A DNA stretch of 55,144 nt, from contig CAIJLK010000242.1 of NCBI GenBank assembly GCA_903821465.1, positions 1-55,144 of the forward strand. The letters are read 5' to 3'. The position numbers were made by a program, and so were the translations under genes. Shown one piece after another: positions 42,928-52,332 of this stretch; the first letter of the stretch is position 1; the number at the start of each line of letters is the position of its first letter. This DNA comes from an uncultured Bacteroidota bacterium (lineage in GTDB: Bacteria > Bacteroidota > Bacteroidia > Chitinophagales > Chitinophagaceae). The notes beneath the pieces are model-generated. The model made no database searches. It was not told where the DNA came from and was given only the letters and a program-made list of their open reading frames with translations.

Positions 42928-44787
42928 TTAAATATGTTCTGGTTCCAATCCCCAATGTTCTGGTGAACGCCATAATGCACTCAACAAAAGTTCACGCATG
43001 AAATAGAATTCTTTAGGAAGTCGATCATAGAGTTTTGCAAACAATTCTTCATGAGATAAAAGTTCTTGTTTCCAAGGCTCTCTATCAACTGTCATAATTT
43101 TTGCAAAGTCTTCTTTAGAAAAATCTTCAATACCAGTCCAATCTATATCCTCATATCTAGGCATCCAACCAATTGGTGATTCTGCTGCTCCTGCGCCACC
43201 ATGAACTCTTTGTACGATCCATTTTAAAACACGCATATTTTCGCCAAATCCTGGCCATAAAAATTTACCGTTTTCGTCTTTTCTAAACCAGTTCACACTA
43301 AAAATTCTTGGAGCATTCGGAAGATCTCGGCCAAACTGTAACCAATGGTTTACATAATCGCCCATATGGTATCCCATGAATGGTAACATTGCAAATGGAT
43401 CGCGGCGCACTTTTCCAATTTCGCCGAAAGCTGCAGCGGTTGTTTCACTTCCCATTGTTGCAGCAGTATATACCCCAAAGTTCCAGTTGAAAGATTGACA
43501 AACCAAAGGAACTGCTGTGCTTCTCCTTCCGCCAAAAACAAATGCGGCAATGGGTACTCCATTTGGATTATTCCATTCGCTATCTATACATGGGTTTTGG
43601 TATGCAGGTGCAGTAAAACGACTATTTGGATGTGCTGCAGGTTTTCCAGATGCTGCATCATAGGGAAGACCATGCCAATCGATTAATCCTTCAGGAATTT
43701 CTTTGGTCATTCCTTCCCACCATACATCGCCATCCTTAGTTATCGCCACATTGGTAAATATGGTATTCCCTTTAATGCTTTCCATTGCATTAGGATTGGT
43801 TTTGAAATTGGTTCCCGGAGCAACACCAAAATAGCCTGCTTCTGGATTGATCGCATATAAGTGACCATCCTCAGATTTATGGATCCAAGCTATATCATCA
43901 CCCACTGTAGTTACTTTCCAATCATCTACTCCTTTAGCAGGGATCATCATAGAAAAATTGGTTTTGCCACAGGCACTTGGAAATGCAGCAGCGATATATG
44001 TTTTTTCTTTTGCTGGAGATTCAACGCCTAGAATTAACATATGTTCTGCAAGCCATCCTTCTTCCTTACCCATTACTGATGCAATACGTAAAGCAAAACA
44101 CTTCTTACCCATCAATGCATTTCCACCATATCCACTTCCGTAAGAAATGATTAAACGCTCTTCTGGAAAATGTGAAATATATTTTGTAGTAGGGTTATTA
44201 GGCCATTTTACATCTTTACCGGGACTTGTTATCGGGCATCCAATGGTATGAATGCATTTTACATAAGAATTTCTCTTTAAATAGGGATAAATGCTTTCAC
44301 CCATTCTCGTCATGATATACATATTCACCACCACATATTCCGAATCGGTTAACTGAACACCATATCTAGCAAAAGGCGACCCAACTGGGCCCATGCAAAA
44401 AGGAATCACATAGAGTGTTCTGCCATGCATACTATCCTCCATCAAGCCATTTAATACTTTTTTCATGGCGTTTGGCTCCATCCAATTATTGGTTGGTCCC
44501 GCATTATCTTTCACCCTACTGCAAATAAAAGTTTTGTCTTCTACACGTGCTACATCACTCGGATCTGAGAAACATGCATAACTATTTGGCCTTTTCTCCT
44601 GATTGAGTTTAATGAATGTACCTTTCTTCACTAATAGTTCACATAAGCCATCATATTCTTGCTTTGAACCATCACACCAGTGAATACTCTTGGCGTCGCA
44701 TTGATTTGCTATTGCATTTACCCAATTCTTTAGTTCCGGAATTACCCCAGGCATTTCGTTCATATGCGGTTTTGCTTCTTTTATCAT
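42928..44787 (-). CDS. pckG: Phosphoenolpyruvate carboxykinase (GTP)
   Basis: This enzyme converts oxaloacetate and GTP into phosphoenolpyruvate, CO2 and GDP, the first step of gluconeogenesis. It is 619 residues, as expected for the GTP form. Recognised motifs are [28 protein letters not shown] (216-230), the P-loop [10 protein letters not shown] (270-279) with the GTP-form Cys273, and TTVGDDIAW (293-301). PEPCK-specific residues in [17 protein letters not shown] and [12 protein letters not shown] also fit. It is transcribed alone on the minus strand. The gene is a core metabolic marker in an otherwise envelope-rich region. Confidence 0.97.
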   Translation of the reverse strand: MIKEAKPHMNEMPGVIPELKNWVNAIANQCDAKSIHWCDGSKQEYDGLCELLVKKGTFIKLNQEKRPNSYACFSDPSDVARVEDKTFICSRVKDNAGPTNNWMEPNAMKKVLNGLMEDSMHGRTLYVIPFCMGPVGSPFARYGVQLTDSEYVVVNMYIMTRMGESIYPYLKRNSYVKCIHTIGCPITSPGKDVKWPNNPTTKYISHFPEERLIISYGSGYGGNALMGKKCFALRIASVMGKEEGWLAEHMLILGVESPAKEKTYIAAAFPSACGKTNFSMMIPAKGVDDWKVTTVGDDIAWIHKSEDGHLYAINPEAGYFGVAPGTNFKTNPNAMESIKGNTIFTNVAITKDGDVWWEGMTKEIPEGLIDWHGLPYDAASGKPAAHPNSRFTAPAYQNPCIDSEWNNPNGVPIAAFVFGGRRSTAVPLVCQSFNWNFGVYTAATMGSETTAAAFGEIGKVRRDPFAMLPFMGYHMGDYVNHWLQFGRDLPNAPRIFSVNWFRKDENGKFLWPGFGENMRVLKWIVQRVHGGAGAAESPIGWMPRYEDIDWTGIEDFSKEDFAKIMTVDREPWKQELLSHEELFAKLYDRLPKEFYFMRELLLSALWRSPEHWGLEPEHI

Positions 44788-44950
44788 CTTAACTATAATT
44801 TATTTGAATAATCTATATTAATTAGTGACTATACAAATTTCCCAACTATTTAGTATATGTAAAAATGACGAATGTTATGTTTGAAAGGTTTCTTTTGCCT
44901 TATTTATAATTATTATAGTTCTAAACTGACTATTTATATTTACTGCCAAT

Positions 44951-46915
44951 ATGAAAACAGTTATATCATTTTGCTTGATCTGTAGTTGCGCTTTATTTTC
45001 TGCGAATGCGCAATTAAGTATTACAAAGCTATTTGGAGATCATATGGTCTTACAACGCAATAAGCCGATTCCTGTTTGGGGTTGGGCTGCAAAGAACGAA
45101 AACATAGAAGTTTCTTTAAACAAAGTAGCCTTACATGCTAAGTCCGATGCAAATGGAAAATGGATGGTTCGTTTTCCAGCGATGAAAGAAGGTGGTCCCT
45201 ATGAACTGCAAGTAAGTAATACCCAACAACGGATTCAGTTAAAGGATATCATGTTAGGGGAGGTATGGTTATGTTCTGGACAATCAAATATGGAATTTGC
45301 CATGCGAGATGCTTTGCATTATGCCAGCTCAATAAACACGGTGAATCAATATGATATTCGCCAGTTCCTCGTGCCAAACGAAGTAAGTCTACAACCAAAG
45401 GAATCAATTTCTGGAGCAAATTGGATGAAGGCTGACGCTGAATCCCTAGGATATTTTACAGCTGTTGGGTACTCTTTTGCTAAAGAATTAGCTAGTCAAC
45501 TACATGTAACAATCGGCCTTATTAAAGATTCCTGGGGTGGATCTCAAATTGAAGGGTGGATCAGCAGAGATGCCATGATGGGGTCGGATGAGTTCAGAGA
45601 TTATGCAGTAGCATTTCCTGAAAATTGGATACAAGCCGATTCGATGTTATTGAAGAATCTACAAAAGAAACTTAGCACAAAAAATAATCGAATTCCTAAT
45701 ACGGCATTACCCTTTCTATTAAATAATGATACAACAGCATTTGAAGGATGGTTGTCTTATGCACCACCTAGTCAGTGGGATTGGCAGGGTATCTGGGCTT
45801 TCAGAGGAGCAGGTTTTATGGAAAGGACATTGACAGTTGCACTAACTGAGGTGAGCAAATCTTCCTTATTAAGCCTTGGCGATAATGATGGAGCTTTTCA
45901 ATTGTATATCAATGGAAAATTAATAAAAGAAGGGAGGGGCAAGAATTCTAGGCTATTTCAGTTGCCCGCAAATACTTGGAAGGAAGGAAGAAATATCTTA
46001 CTCATTCATCAGGAAAAACAGGAAGAACCTGCTTGGTTTGGAAATGGATTTATTGGCGAGCCGGGTACTTTGTTTTTGAAATTTGATGGGGTTGCGCAAA
46101 GTCTTGCTGGCAATGGATGGAAAATGATGCCAGATTTTTCCATGCCTTGGAATTATATACATGCACAAAATAATGCAGGTGCCATTATTTACAACGCCAT
46201 GATTCATCCCATTATACCTTTTGCAATACAAGGAGTTCTATGGTATCAAGGAGAATCGAATGCAGAAAGGGCCTATCAATACAGAAAGAGTTTTCCGCTA
46301 TTAATTGAAAGTTGGCGTAAAGCATGGCAGGAAGAATTGCCATTTTATTTTGTTCAATTATCGAGCTATGGGAAGTTTCCTAATAGCAATCAAGGAAGTG
46401 AATGGGCTGAATTGAGAGAGGCACAAACTAGGGCGCTCAAACTTGCAAATACAGGAATGGCAGTTACGATAGATCTTGGAAATCCAGATAATGTGCATCC
46501 TCGCAATAAAGAAGACGTAGGTAAAAGACTCGCTGCAAATGCTTTAGCCAAGACCTATCATTTACCGATTAAAATTTATGAGGGACCCAGTTTTGAATCA
46601 GTGGAATTTAAGAATCCCTCAGCGATTCTGAGTTTTGATAATATTGGTAAAGGATGGTTGGTAAAAGACCAGTATGGTTATATCAAGGGTTTTGAAATTG
46701 CAGGTGCGGATAAGAAATTTTTCTTTGCTCAGGCAAGAATTGAGAACGATAAGATTGTTGTTTGGAATAGCAATGTAAAGGATCCACAAGCAGTTCGTTA
46801 TGGATGGACAGATTCGCCGATAGATGCGAACCTATATAATTTAGATGGATTTCCCGCTTCTCCATTTCGAACTGATTCTTGGAAAGGAATAACTGAAGAT
46901 GTTAGATTTAAATAA
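44951..46915 (+). CDS. Sialate O-acetylesterase (SGNH family), secreted
   Basis: This is an exported 654-residue esterase that removes O-acetyl groups from sialic acids or related acetylated glycans. It has a signal peptide (FCLICSCALFSANAQ), the SGNH block I serine at GQSNMEF (Ser112), LIKDSWGGSQIEGWI, an inserted jelly-roll-like region (about 260-370: WAFRGAGFMERTLTVAL, GDNDGAFQLYINGKLI), the block III VLWYQGESNAERAYQYR and the block V Asp-x-x-His in DNVHPRNKED. The inserted region and the two catalytic blocks follow the family order. It is a secreted carbohydrate-processing enzyme; no companion sialidase is nearby. Its substrate could also be O-acetylated polysaccharide of the own envelope. 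Confidence 0.9.
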   Translation: MKTVISFCLICSCALFSANAQLSITKLFGDHMVLQRNKPIPVWGWAAKNENIEVSLNKVALHAKSDANGKWMVRFPAMKEGGPYELQVSNTQQRIQLKDIMLGEVWLCSGQSNMEFAMRDALHYASSINTVNQYDIRQFLVPNEVSLQPKESISGANWMKADAESLGYFTAVGYSFAKELASQLHVTIGLIKDSWGGSQIEGWISRDAMMGSDEFRDYAVAFPENWIQADSMLLKNLQKKLSTKNNRIPNTALPFLLNNDTTAFEGWLSYAPPSQWDWQGIWAFRGAGFMERTLTVALTEVSKSSLLSLGDNDGAFQLYINGKLIKEGRGKNSRLFQLPANTWKEGRNILLIHQEKQEEPAWFGNGFIGEPGTLFLKFDGVAQSLAGNGWKMMPDFSMPWNYIHAQNNAGAIIYNAMIHPIIPFAIQGVLWYQGESNAERAYQYRKSFPLLIESWRKAWQEELPFYFVQLSSYGKFPNSNQGSEWAELREAQTRALKLANTGMAVTIDLGNPDNVHPRNKEDVGKRLAANALAKTYHLPIKIYEGPSFESVEFKNPSAILSFDNIGKGWLVKDQYGYIKGFEIAGADKKFFFAQARIENDKIVVWNSNVKDPQAVRYGWTDSPIDANLYNLDGFPASPFRTDSWKGITEDVRFK

Positions 46916-46918
46916 TTT

Positions 46919-46945
46919 TTTCTTGGCATGATAAATGTCAAGAAA
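46919..46945. repeat. Stable hairpin after the esterase gene
   Basis: TTTCTTGGCAT and ATGTCAAGAAA pair over 11 bases (one G-T wobble) around a GATAA loop, three bases after the esterase stop. No T tract follows on either strand, so it is not a classical terminator; it may still protect or process the transcript end. Confidence 0.4.
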
Positions 46946-46990
46946 TGCACAGATTGTTTTTGATACTTTGCATTCTTATAAATGCATTTT

Positions 46991-47536
46991 ATGAAAAAAA
47001 TATCCTTTCTTTTTATTGCAATGATTGGATTTATAAGTTTTACTATTGCACAGGAAAAAGGTGAAAATGAAAAAGAGGTTGGATACAAGGGGTTCCATCA
47101 GCTTAGTTTCAAGTTAAGCCATTCCATAATTGGGGAGGGGGTAGTTAATGGTACAAATAAAAGTATTTCAGCACCTTCACTTGGGTTTGATTATAATTAC
47201 TGGGTTCAAAATAAATGGGCAGTTGGACTTCAAACGGATATGATTACTGAGTCATTTAAAATCGAAGATAATGGTGGTGCTTTGATTGAACGATCAACAC
47301 CGGTTGCGGTTGTTCCTGTGATTTCTTTTAAACCCATAAATCACAGTATGTTTATCGTAGGATTAGGAAAAGAATATGCTAAAGAAGGGGATTTCACTTT
47401 AACTAGGGTAGGGTATGAATATTCTTTTGAGTTACCCAAGAAATATGAATTAAGCTTTGGCATTACTTACGATCATAAATGGGAAGCCTATGAAATATGG
47501 ACATTTGGCATCATTGTTTCTAAATTATTTAAGTAG
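46991..47536 (+). CDS. Secreted hypothetical beta-barrel-like protein, 181 residues
   Basis: This gene encodes a small exported protein with signal peptide KKISFLFIAMIGFISFTIAQ; the ATG at 46991 gives the best signal, while one at 46982 adds three residues. The mature part has alternating strands (GFHQLSFKLSHSIIGEG, LGFDYNYWVQNKWAVGLQTD, RSTPVAVVPVISFKPI, FTLTRVGYEYSFELPKKYELSF) and ends in FGIIVSKLF with a final Lys. This fits a small eight-stranded outer-membrane barrel. No family recognised. The next gene starts 19 bases after its stop, so the two may form an operon. Confidence 0.6.
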   Translation: MKKISFLFIAMIGFISFTIAQEKGENEKEVGYKGFHQLSFKLSHSIIGEGVVNGTNKSISAPSLGFDYNYWVQNKWAVGLQTDMITESFKIEDNGGALIERSTPVAVVPVISFKPINHSMFIVGLGKEYAKEGDFTLTRVGYEYSFELPKKYELSFGITYDHKWEAYEIWTFGIIVSKLFK

Positions 47537-47555
47537 CTTTAGAGAAAGTGTTTGC

Positions 47556-48056
47556 ATGAGAAAGCTAATTCCAATTGTAGTTTTTTTGTTTTTTGTTAAT
47601 AGTTCTACTGATGCTCAGTGTAAAATTGAACAGAATAAATTCCCAGATGGGACCATGTATTTGGAAACTGAGCCAAGTTTGATGTATCAAACTTCTAAGA
47701 AGAAATTAGTTGAAAAATTAAGCACTGATAAGGAGAATTATTTTGTTGCAATTAGTCCAACTCCATTTCCTCTCAAGCCAGCAGGGAAAAAAGTAAAAAA
47801 AGATTTAATTGTTTTTTTGAGTAATAATAAAACTTATACTTTAAAACATTTTGATTCAAGATATATCGATCAGGATAGCAGCTTTGAAATTCTTTACTTA
47901 TTCAATAAAAAAGACATTCCCGATTTTCAACAAAATACTATTAAGAAAATTGTCCTGAATGATGGACTAGGAGAGGATATAGTTTATAATCTTGTGTTAC
48001 ACACAGATGCTGTAAAAAAACAATTAGGATGCTTTCTGAAAAAGAAAGAAAATTAA
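47556..48056 (+). CDS. Secreted hypothetical protein, 166 residues
   Basis: This exported protein has a Sec signal (KLIPIVVFLFFVNSSTDAQ) and a mature part of about 147 residues without a recognised family. It has two Cys (one right after the signal, in AQCKIEQN, one near the end in QLGCFLKK), a lysine-rich middle and a strand-rich C-terminal half (LIVFLSNNKTYTLKHFD, KKIVLNDGLGEDIVYNLVL). The ATG at 47556 is chosen because a start further upstream would lie inside the preceding gene and lack a signal. It ends four bases into the convergent DUF2490 gene. Confidence 0.6.
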   Translation: MRKLIPIVVFLFFVNSSTDAQCKIEQNKFPDGTMYLETEPSLMYQTSKKKLVEKLSTDKENYFVAISPTPFPLKPAGKKVKKDLIVFLSNNKTYTLKHFDSRYIDQDSSFEILYLFNKKDIPDFQQNTIKKIVLNDGLGEDIVYNLVLHTDAVKKQLGCFLKKKEN

Positions 48057-48847
48057 TTATTATCTAATGAATGAGTTTCCTTGCTTTTTGATTTGTCTTT
48101 CAATTTCTTAAAGAGATCTGAAAAAGCGAAGTTTATTTGATAAGTATTGTACAACAAATTGCCTGAAGATCTTGGCAGGATTTCATTAGAATACATAAGT
48201 TCAACTTGGGTATTATCTGAAATAGCATAACCTCCTCCAATTGAGAGTTTGTTTCTGTCAAAAAAATCCTTTCCCGTAATTGCAGCTTGTGTTTTGAAGA
48301 ATAGTTCTTCAGAAGCCATTCCATAATAAATTCCTTTGCGAATTATTTTTCCATTAATGGGTTTTGTATACTTCAATTGACTTCTTAATCTATAGTAAGC
48401 CTCAAAGGTTTTTGCATCGTTTTGAATTCTTCTATCTTCTATCCTAAAACGTGTATTAAGCGTATAGCCAATCTTGTTAATATAGTAGATGCCTTGTATT
48501 GCATATCTGATCTCGAAGTTTTTTGCTTGCTCAATATCTGGAATAGCTACATTCCCAAATAAGGCTAAGTAATACGATAGCTTCCACCTAGAACTTGCAT
48601 AATAATGAGCCCACCCCCTTATATAAAATTGTGATGCTTTACCAAACATGCTTTGATTATTGGGAGGTATGCTGCTGTATGATTGTCCGATATTAAACTC
48701 AAGGGTCCATTTTTTCCCAATTGACTCTATATCTGCTATTTCATTTGAGAATTGATTGTATTTAGTAGTTTGACAATTCGAATGAATCGGCAGCCCCATT
48801 AAGTAACCAACTATCAGTAGAAAATAGAAATACTTTGCTGGGGGCAT
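48053..48847 (-). CDS. DUF2490 family protein, probable outer membrane barrel
   Basis: This exported protein of 264 residues has signal peptide FYFLLIVGYLMGLPIHSNCQ; the Cys at the end is not in a typical lipobox. The rest matches DUF2490, a family of outer-membrane barrel-like proteins in Bacteroidota: KWTLEFNIGQSYSS, QFYIRGWAHYYASSRWKLSYY, TRFRIEDRRI, RLRSQLKYTKPI and NQVELMY-like strands near the end. The final strand ends NTYQINFAFSDL before a charged tail (FKKLKDKSKSKETHSLDNN). Function unknown. Its 3' end overlaps the convergent gene by four bases. Confidence 0.75.
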   Translation of the reverse strand: MPPAKYFYFLLIVGYLMGLPIHSNCQTTKYNQFSNEIADIESIGKKWTLEFNIGQSYSSIPPNNQSMFGKASQFYIRGWAHYYASSRWKLSYYLALFGNVAIPDIEQAKNFEIRYAIQGIYYINKIGYTLNTRFRIEDRRIQNDAKTFEAYYRLRSQLKYTKPINGKIIRKGIYYGMASEELFFKTQAAITGKDFFDRNKLSIGGGYAISDNTQVELMYSNEILPRSSGNLLYNTYQINFAFSDLFKKLKDKSKSKETHSLDNN

Positions 48848-48972
48848 TTAAATTAGCATTAATAAATTTGCAGAAATTTCACTTGATCATAAAAATAAAC
48901 TTTAATCATTAAATAGTATAATGTGCTCGTTTTAAAAATCATTGTTTGATTCTGTTTAAACATTGTCAAATA

Positions 48973-49797
48973 CTATTTGTCATCTTCAATCTGTACTACT
49001 TCATACATGTTTTTGCCGTTCTTTTGAATAGGTTGATAATAGGTCTCGCCAACTTTTACATATTTCTGGTCACCCAGAATTACTTCTTCGCCTCCTTCTG
49101 GTAAATTCTCAACTACACAACCTGCTGTTGGGGGCACAACGGTATAGCCTTTTTCGTTTTTCTCATAATAAGCGCCACCATAATAATAATTATTCGTGGT
49201 TTCATTGATAATAACGGTTTCTGATTTTGGAGGAAGTGTTGTTATCGAAGCGCCTACTGGAGCTTGAACAACAGTATAACCACCATTTCCAGCTACATAA
49301 TAAACACCTTGGTCGTAATGGTATTGTTGGTTTTCTATGCTAACAATGATTGCTGTTGTTGCAAGTGCTGCAATAAAGAAACCCCATGGATGCCAAACTG
49401 GTCCCCAATAAAAAGGATGATATGGATGATAGTAGTAAGGTCCATGGCAGTATAACGACATTCCGCCATAGCGATATGGGGGTGCAGCATATGGGCGATA
49501 GTTATTTCTTTTAACAGTAGTATTATGACTATTGTTGACCCTTACATTTTTACTGTTATCGACATTGATATTGACGTTCTTTTTGCTGTTGTCAATATTT
49601 ACTTTATTGCTACGGTTATTATTAGAGGATGGTTTAGAGGATGGTTTAGCGGGGGTTTTTGAAGAAGCAGTTTGCCTAGCCCCGCCACCGCCTCCTTTTA
49701 TTTGTGCAAAACCATTTTCGCCAACAATAATTAGGGTCGCTGCGAAAAATAGTATTCGAATAATATTTGCTCGGTATGAAGAGAAGTTATTTTTCAT
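48973..49797 (-). CDS. DUF6515-family secreted protein with Asn/Ser/Lys-rich region
   Basis: This 274-residue protein has a signal peptide (IIRILFFAATLIIVGENGF), a low-complexity Ser/Lys/Pro region (about 40-60), then an Asn-rich repeat (NVNINVDNSKNVRVNNSHNT, about 70-90), an aromatic His/Tyr stretch (GPYYYHPYHPFYWGPVWHPW), one hydrophobic segment (GFFIAALATTAIIVSI), and a C-terminal duplicated module with GVYYVAGNGGYTVVQAPVGA and AYYEKNEKGYTVVPPTAG. The two C-terminal modules are internal repeats of the form 'YY....GY.VV..P.G..V..LP'. It fits the DUF6515 family. The single hydrophobic segment could be a membrane span. It lies 48 bases downstream of the OmpA gene. Confidence 0.7.
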   Translation of the reverse strand: MKNNFSSYRANIIRILFFAATLIIVGENGFAQIKGGGGGARQTASSKTPAKPSSKPSSNNNRSNKVNIDNSKKNVNINVDNSKNVRVNNSHNTTVKRNNYRPYAAPPYRYGGMSLYCHGPYYYHPYHPFYWGPVWHPWGFFIAALATTAIIVSIENQQYHYDQGVYYVAGNGGYTVVQAPVGASITTLPPKSETVIINETTNNYYYGGAYYEKNEKGYTVVPPTAGCVVENLPEGGEEVILGDQKYVKVGETYYQPIQKNGKNMYEVVQIEDDK

Positions 49798-49845
49798 AAT
49801 GGTTATAAATAAATGATCAATAGATATTGTTTTTTAAGCTGGGGC

Positions 49846-50598
49846 TTATTTCTCAAGTAAGTTCCAGATTCGAGATAAATCAGGATTAAAAATTATTTCA
49901 ATCCTTCTATTTCTTGCTTTCCCATCGGCTGTGGAATTGTCGCCAACTGGATTGTACATACTTCTGCCTGCTGCAGTTAATCGTTTTGGATCAACATAAT
50001 AACTCAATTCAAGCACTCTCACTACGGCATTTGCTCTCTCTGTACTGAGGGTCCAGTTATCTATATTTCCCTTCATCTCGGTATTGTCGGTATTGCCAAC
50101 AATTATGGTTTGCACACCAGGGTATTTGCGCATTACATCTGCAACAATATTTAAGGCTTCTCTTCCTTTAACACCAATTGTGGCACTTCCAGCTTTGAAG
50201 AAGAATTTATCGTCTAACGTAATATGAATCATGCCATTTTTATAATCAACTGTGGCACCTGCATCCTGAAAATTGGTAATTGATTCCGCTACATGGCTGC
50301 GAATTTCTTCTAAAGAGGTACCCTGAGCGGCAAGGTTTTTATTCAGAGTTTCAAATTTTTGTGCAACTGCATCTTTAATCTGACGGCAATCTGCAGCTTC
50401 CTTACCATAAACCGCATTTTCGGTTTTTAATTGGCCAATCAGCTTTTCGTTTGAAGCAATGGTCTGACTTTGTTCAGCAACCATTTTTTGCAAGCGGGTA
50501 TTTTCTGTATTGGCAGTCTCCAATTTTTTACTTGTTCCGCAGGAAGCCAACAAAATCGTTCCAGCAGTAAGTGCAATAATGTAAATCCGTTTTTTCAT
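49846..50598 (-). CDS. OmpA family lipoprotein
   Basis: This is a peptidoglycan-binding outer-membrane lipoprotein of 250 residues. Signal and lipobox are IIALTAGTILLASCGTS; a coiled-coil helix follows (about 30-70, ETANTENTRLQKMVAEQSQT). The C-terminal OmpA-like domain (about 125-245) has YKNGMIHITLDDKFFFKAGS, VGNTDNTEMKGNIDNWTLS, TERANAVVRVL and KARNRRIEIIFNP, with the Asp and Arg that bind diaminopimelate. It probably tethers the outer membrane to the cell wall. The DUF6515 gene follows 48 bases downstream, so they may be cotranscribed. The 265-base upstream region is shared with ccoG. Confidence 0.88.
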   Translation of the reverse strand: MKKRIYIIALTAGTILLASCGTSKKLETANTENTRLQKMVAEQSQTIASNEKLIGQLKTENAVYGKEAADCRQIKDAVAQKFETLNKNLAAQGTSLEEIRSHVAESITNFQDAGATVDYKNGMIHITLDDKFFFKAGSATIGVKGREALNIVADVMRKYPGVQTIIVGNTDNTEMKGNIDNWTLSTERANAVVRVLELSYYVDPKRLTAAGRSMYNPVGDNSTADGKARNRRIEIIFNPDLSRIWNLLEK

Positions 50599-50744
50599 GT
50601 AATTATCATTGATTTGAACGGCTCGAAAATAACCAATTTGGATAATTTGAATTCAAATCAGGAGGGAAGCTTGTATTGATTTTAGAATTTAAACAAATCA
50701 AATCATTGTTAATAGTAAAAATGTAATTGAGGATCCCAATTTCC

Positions 50745-50756
50745 TGATATATATCA
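50745..50756. promoter_or_regulatory. FNR/CRP-type palindrome upstream of ccoG
   Basis: TGATATATATCA is a perfect 12-bp palindrome that matches the core of the FNR site (TTGAT-N4-ATCAA) at four bases on each side. It lies 108 bases before the ccoG start, between ccoG and the divergent OmpA gene. CcoG genes are commonly controlled by FNR/CRP-type oxygen regulators, which makes the site plausible; the A/T-rich context limits confidence. Confidence 0.4.
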
Positions 50757-50863
50757 TGTTCCTCTGTAACATACATCACTTAGATTTAGGCCTCTAAAAA
50801 TGAGCTTTGCGATAGTTAGCTATTTATTATAAAAATATTAAATTTATACCCTAAATCCACTAC

Positions 50864-52297
50864 ATGTTTTCACATCACGAACATTTGAATGAACCTATAA
50901 CGGAAGGAGAGAGCTATAGAGATCGGATCAACACGGTAGACGAAAATGGGAAACGCAAATGGGTCTTTGCATATAAACCACCCAAGGGAAAATTTTATAA
51001 TATCAGAACATGGCTTAGTATTATTTATTTTGTTTTATTTTTTGGGATGCCATTTGTTTATGTAAATGGCCGACCTTTTTTCCTTTTAAATATTCCACAG
51101 GCTAAATTTATATTTTTTGGAAAAGTGTTTTGGCCACAGGATTTTTTTATTCTGGGTCTGACAATGGTAACATTTGTACTCTTTATTGTTTTATTTACGG
51201 CAGCTTTTGGTAGGCTTTTCTGTGGATGGGCCTGTCCCCAAACTAACTTTATGGAAATGATGTTCCGTAAAGTTGAATTCCTTATTCTTGGAGATGCACC
51301 TGCACAAAGACAATTAAAAGATGCGCCATGGACAGGAAAAAAAATATTTAAAGTAGGGCTAAAACAACTAACATTTTATCTTCTATCGTTTCTCATAGCA
51401 AACACCTTTTTGGCTTATATTATTGGAGTTTATGAGTTAGAAAAAATCATTACAGAACCTGTTACTGCTCACATTGCAGGCTTAACTGCCATCATGATCT
51501 TTAGTGCTGTATTCTTCGCAGTATATAGTTTTTTTAGGGAGCAGGCATGTATTGTAGTATGCCCTTACGGTCGTTTGCAAAGTGTATTGTTGGATAAAAA
51601 TTCAATGATTGTTGCATATGATTATAAACGCGGTGAACCGAGAGGACCTATTAAGAAAGGAGAAGATCAGCCTAAAGGCGATTGTATCGATTGCCACGCA
51701 TGTGTAAAAGTTTGTCCCACCGGTATTGATATTCGGAATGGACTTCAAATGGAATGTGTTGGCTGTACCGCCTGTATCGATGCTTGTAATAATATTATGG
51801 ATCATATTAACAAGCCAAAGGGATTGATTCGATATGCTTCTGAAAATTCAATTGCAAATGGGGAGCCTTTACATTTTACAACCCGAATGAAATTATACAC
51901 AGTATTACTTGGGGTTGTTTTAATCGTGTTGTCGATTCTCTTAATGACCAGAAAAGATGTAGATCCAACGGTAATGAGAACACCTGGTCAGTTGTTTCAG
52001 GAGGTTGGAACAGATAGTATTTCTAATTTGTATAATGTGAAAGTGGTGAATAAGACCATGAAAATGATCCCGCTTACTATTAAGTTGGAGGGTGGCAATG
52101 GACGTATCGAAAATATTGGGAAGGATTATGTAGAAGTAGAGCAGGAAGGCCAGGGTTCGGGAACTTTCTTTGTGGTTTTACCTAAGTCAGCTTTGCACCA
52201 AAGAAAAACATCCATTACTTTAAGTTTTTGGCAGGGAAGTACAAAAATCAGTGAAAGCAAGACCAATTTTTTAGGTCCAATTGTCATCAAAGAATAA
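50864..52297 (+). CDS. ccoG: Cytochrome c oxidase accessory protein CcoG (4Fe-4S)
   Basis: This inner-membrane iron-sulfur protein is needed for copper handling during assembly of cbb3-type cytochrome oxidase. The 477-residue protein has about five spans (52-68, 95-113, 168-188, 205-222, 343-361), Cys120 and Cys124 in FCGWACP, CIVVCP (229-234), and two ferredoxin-type clusters: CIDCHACVKVC (Cys274, 277, 280, 284) and CVGCTACIDAC (Cys298, 301, 304, 308). The C-terminal part (about 370-477) is the Ig-like FixG domain. The partner ccoNOPQ/ccoS genes are not in the window. A palindrome resembling an FNR site lies 108 bases upstream. Confidence 0.95.
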   Translation: MFSHHEHLNEPITEGESYRDRINTVDENGKRKWVFAYKPPKGKFYNIRTWLSIIYFVLFFGMPFVYVNGRPFFLLNIPQAKFIFFGKVFWPQDFFILGLTMVTFVLFIVLFTAAFGRLFCGWACPQTNFMEMMFRKVEFLILGDAPAQRQLKDAPWTGKKIFKVGLKQLTFYLLSFLIANTFLAYIIGVYELEKIITEPVTAHIAGLTAIMIFSAVFFAVYSFFREQACIVVCPYGRLQSVLLDKNSMIVAYDYKRGEPRGPIKKGEDQPKGDCIDCHACVKVCPTGIDIRNGLQMECVGCTACIDACNNIMDHINKPKGLIRYASENSIANGEPLHFTTRMKLYTVLLGVVLIVLSILLMTRKDVDPTVMRTPGQLFQEVGTDSISNLYNVKVVNKTMKMIPLTIKLEGGNGRIENIGKDYVEVEQEGQGSGTFFVVLPKSALHQRKTSITLSFWQGSTKISESKTNFLGPIVIKE

Positions 52298-52332
52298 ATA
52301 TTATTGCCTATGTATCCCCTTGTCATAATTTT

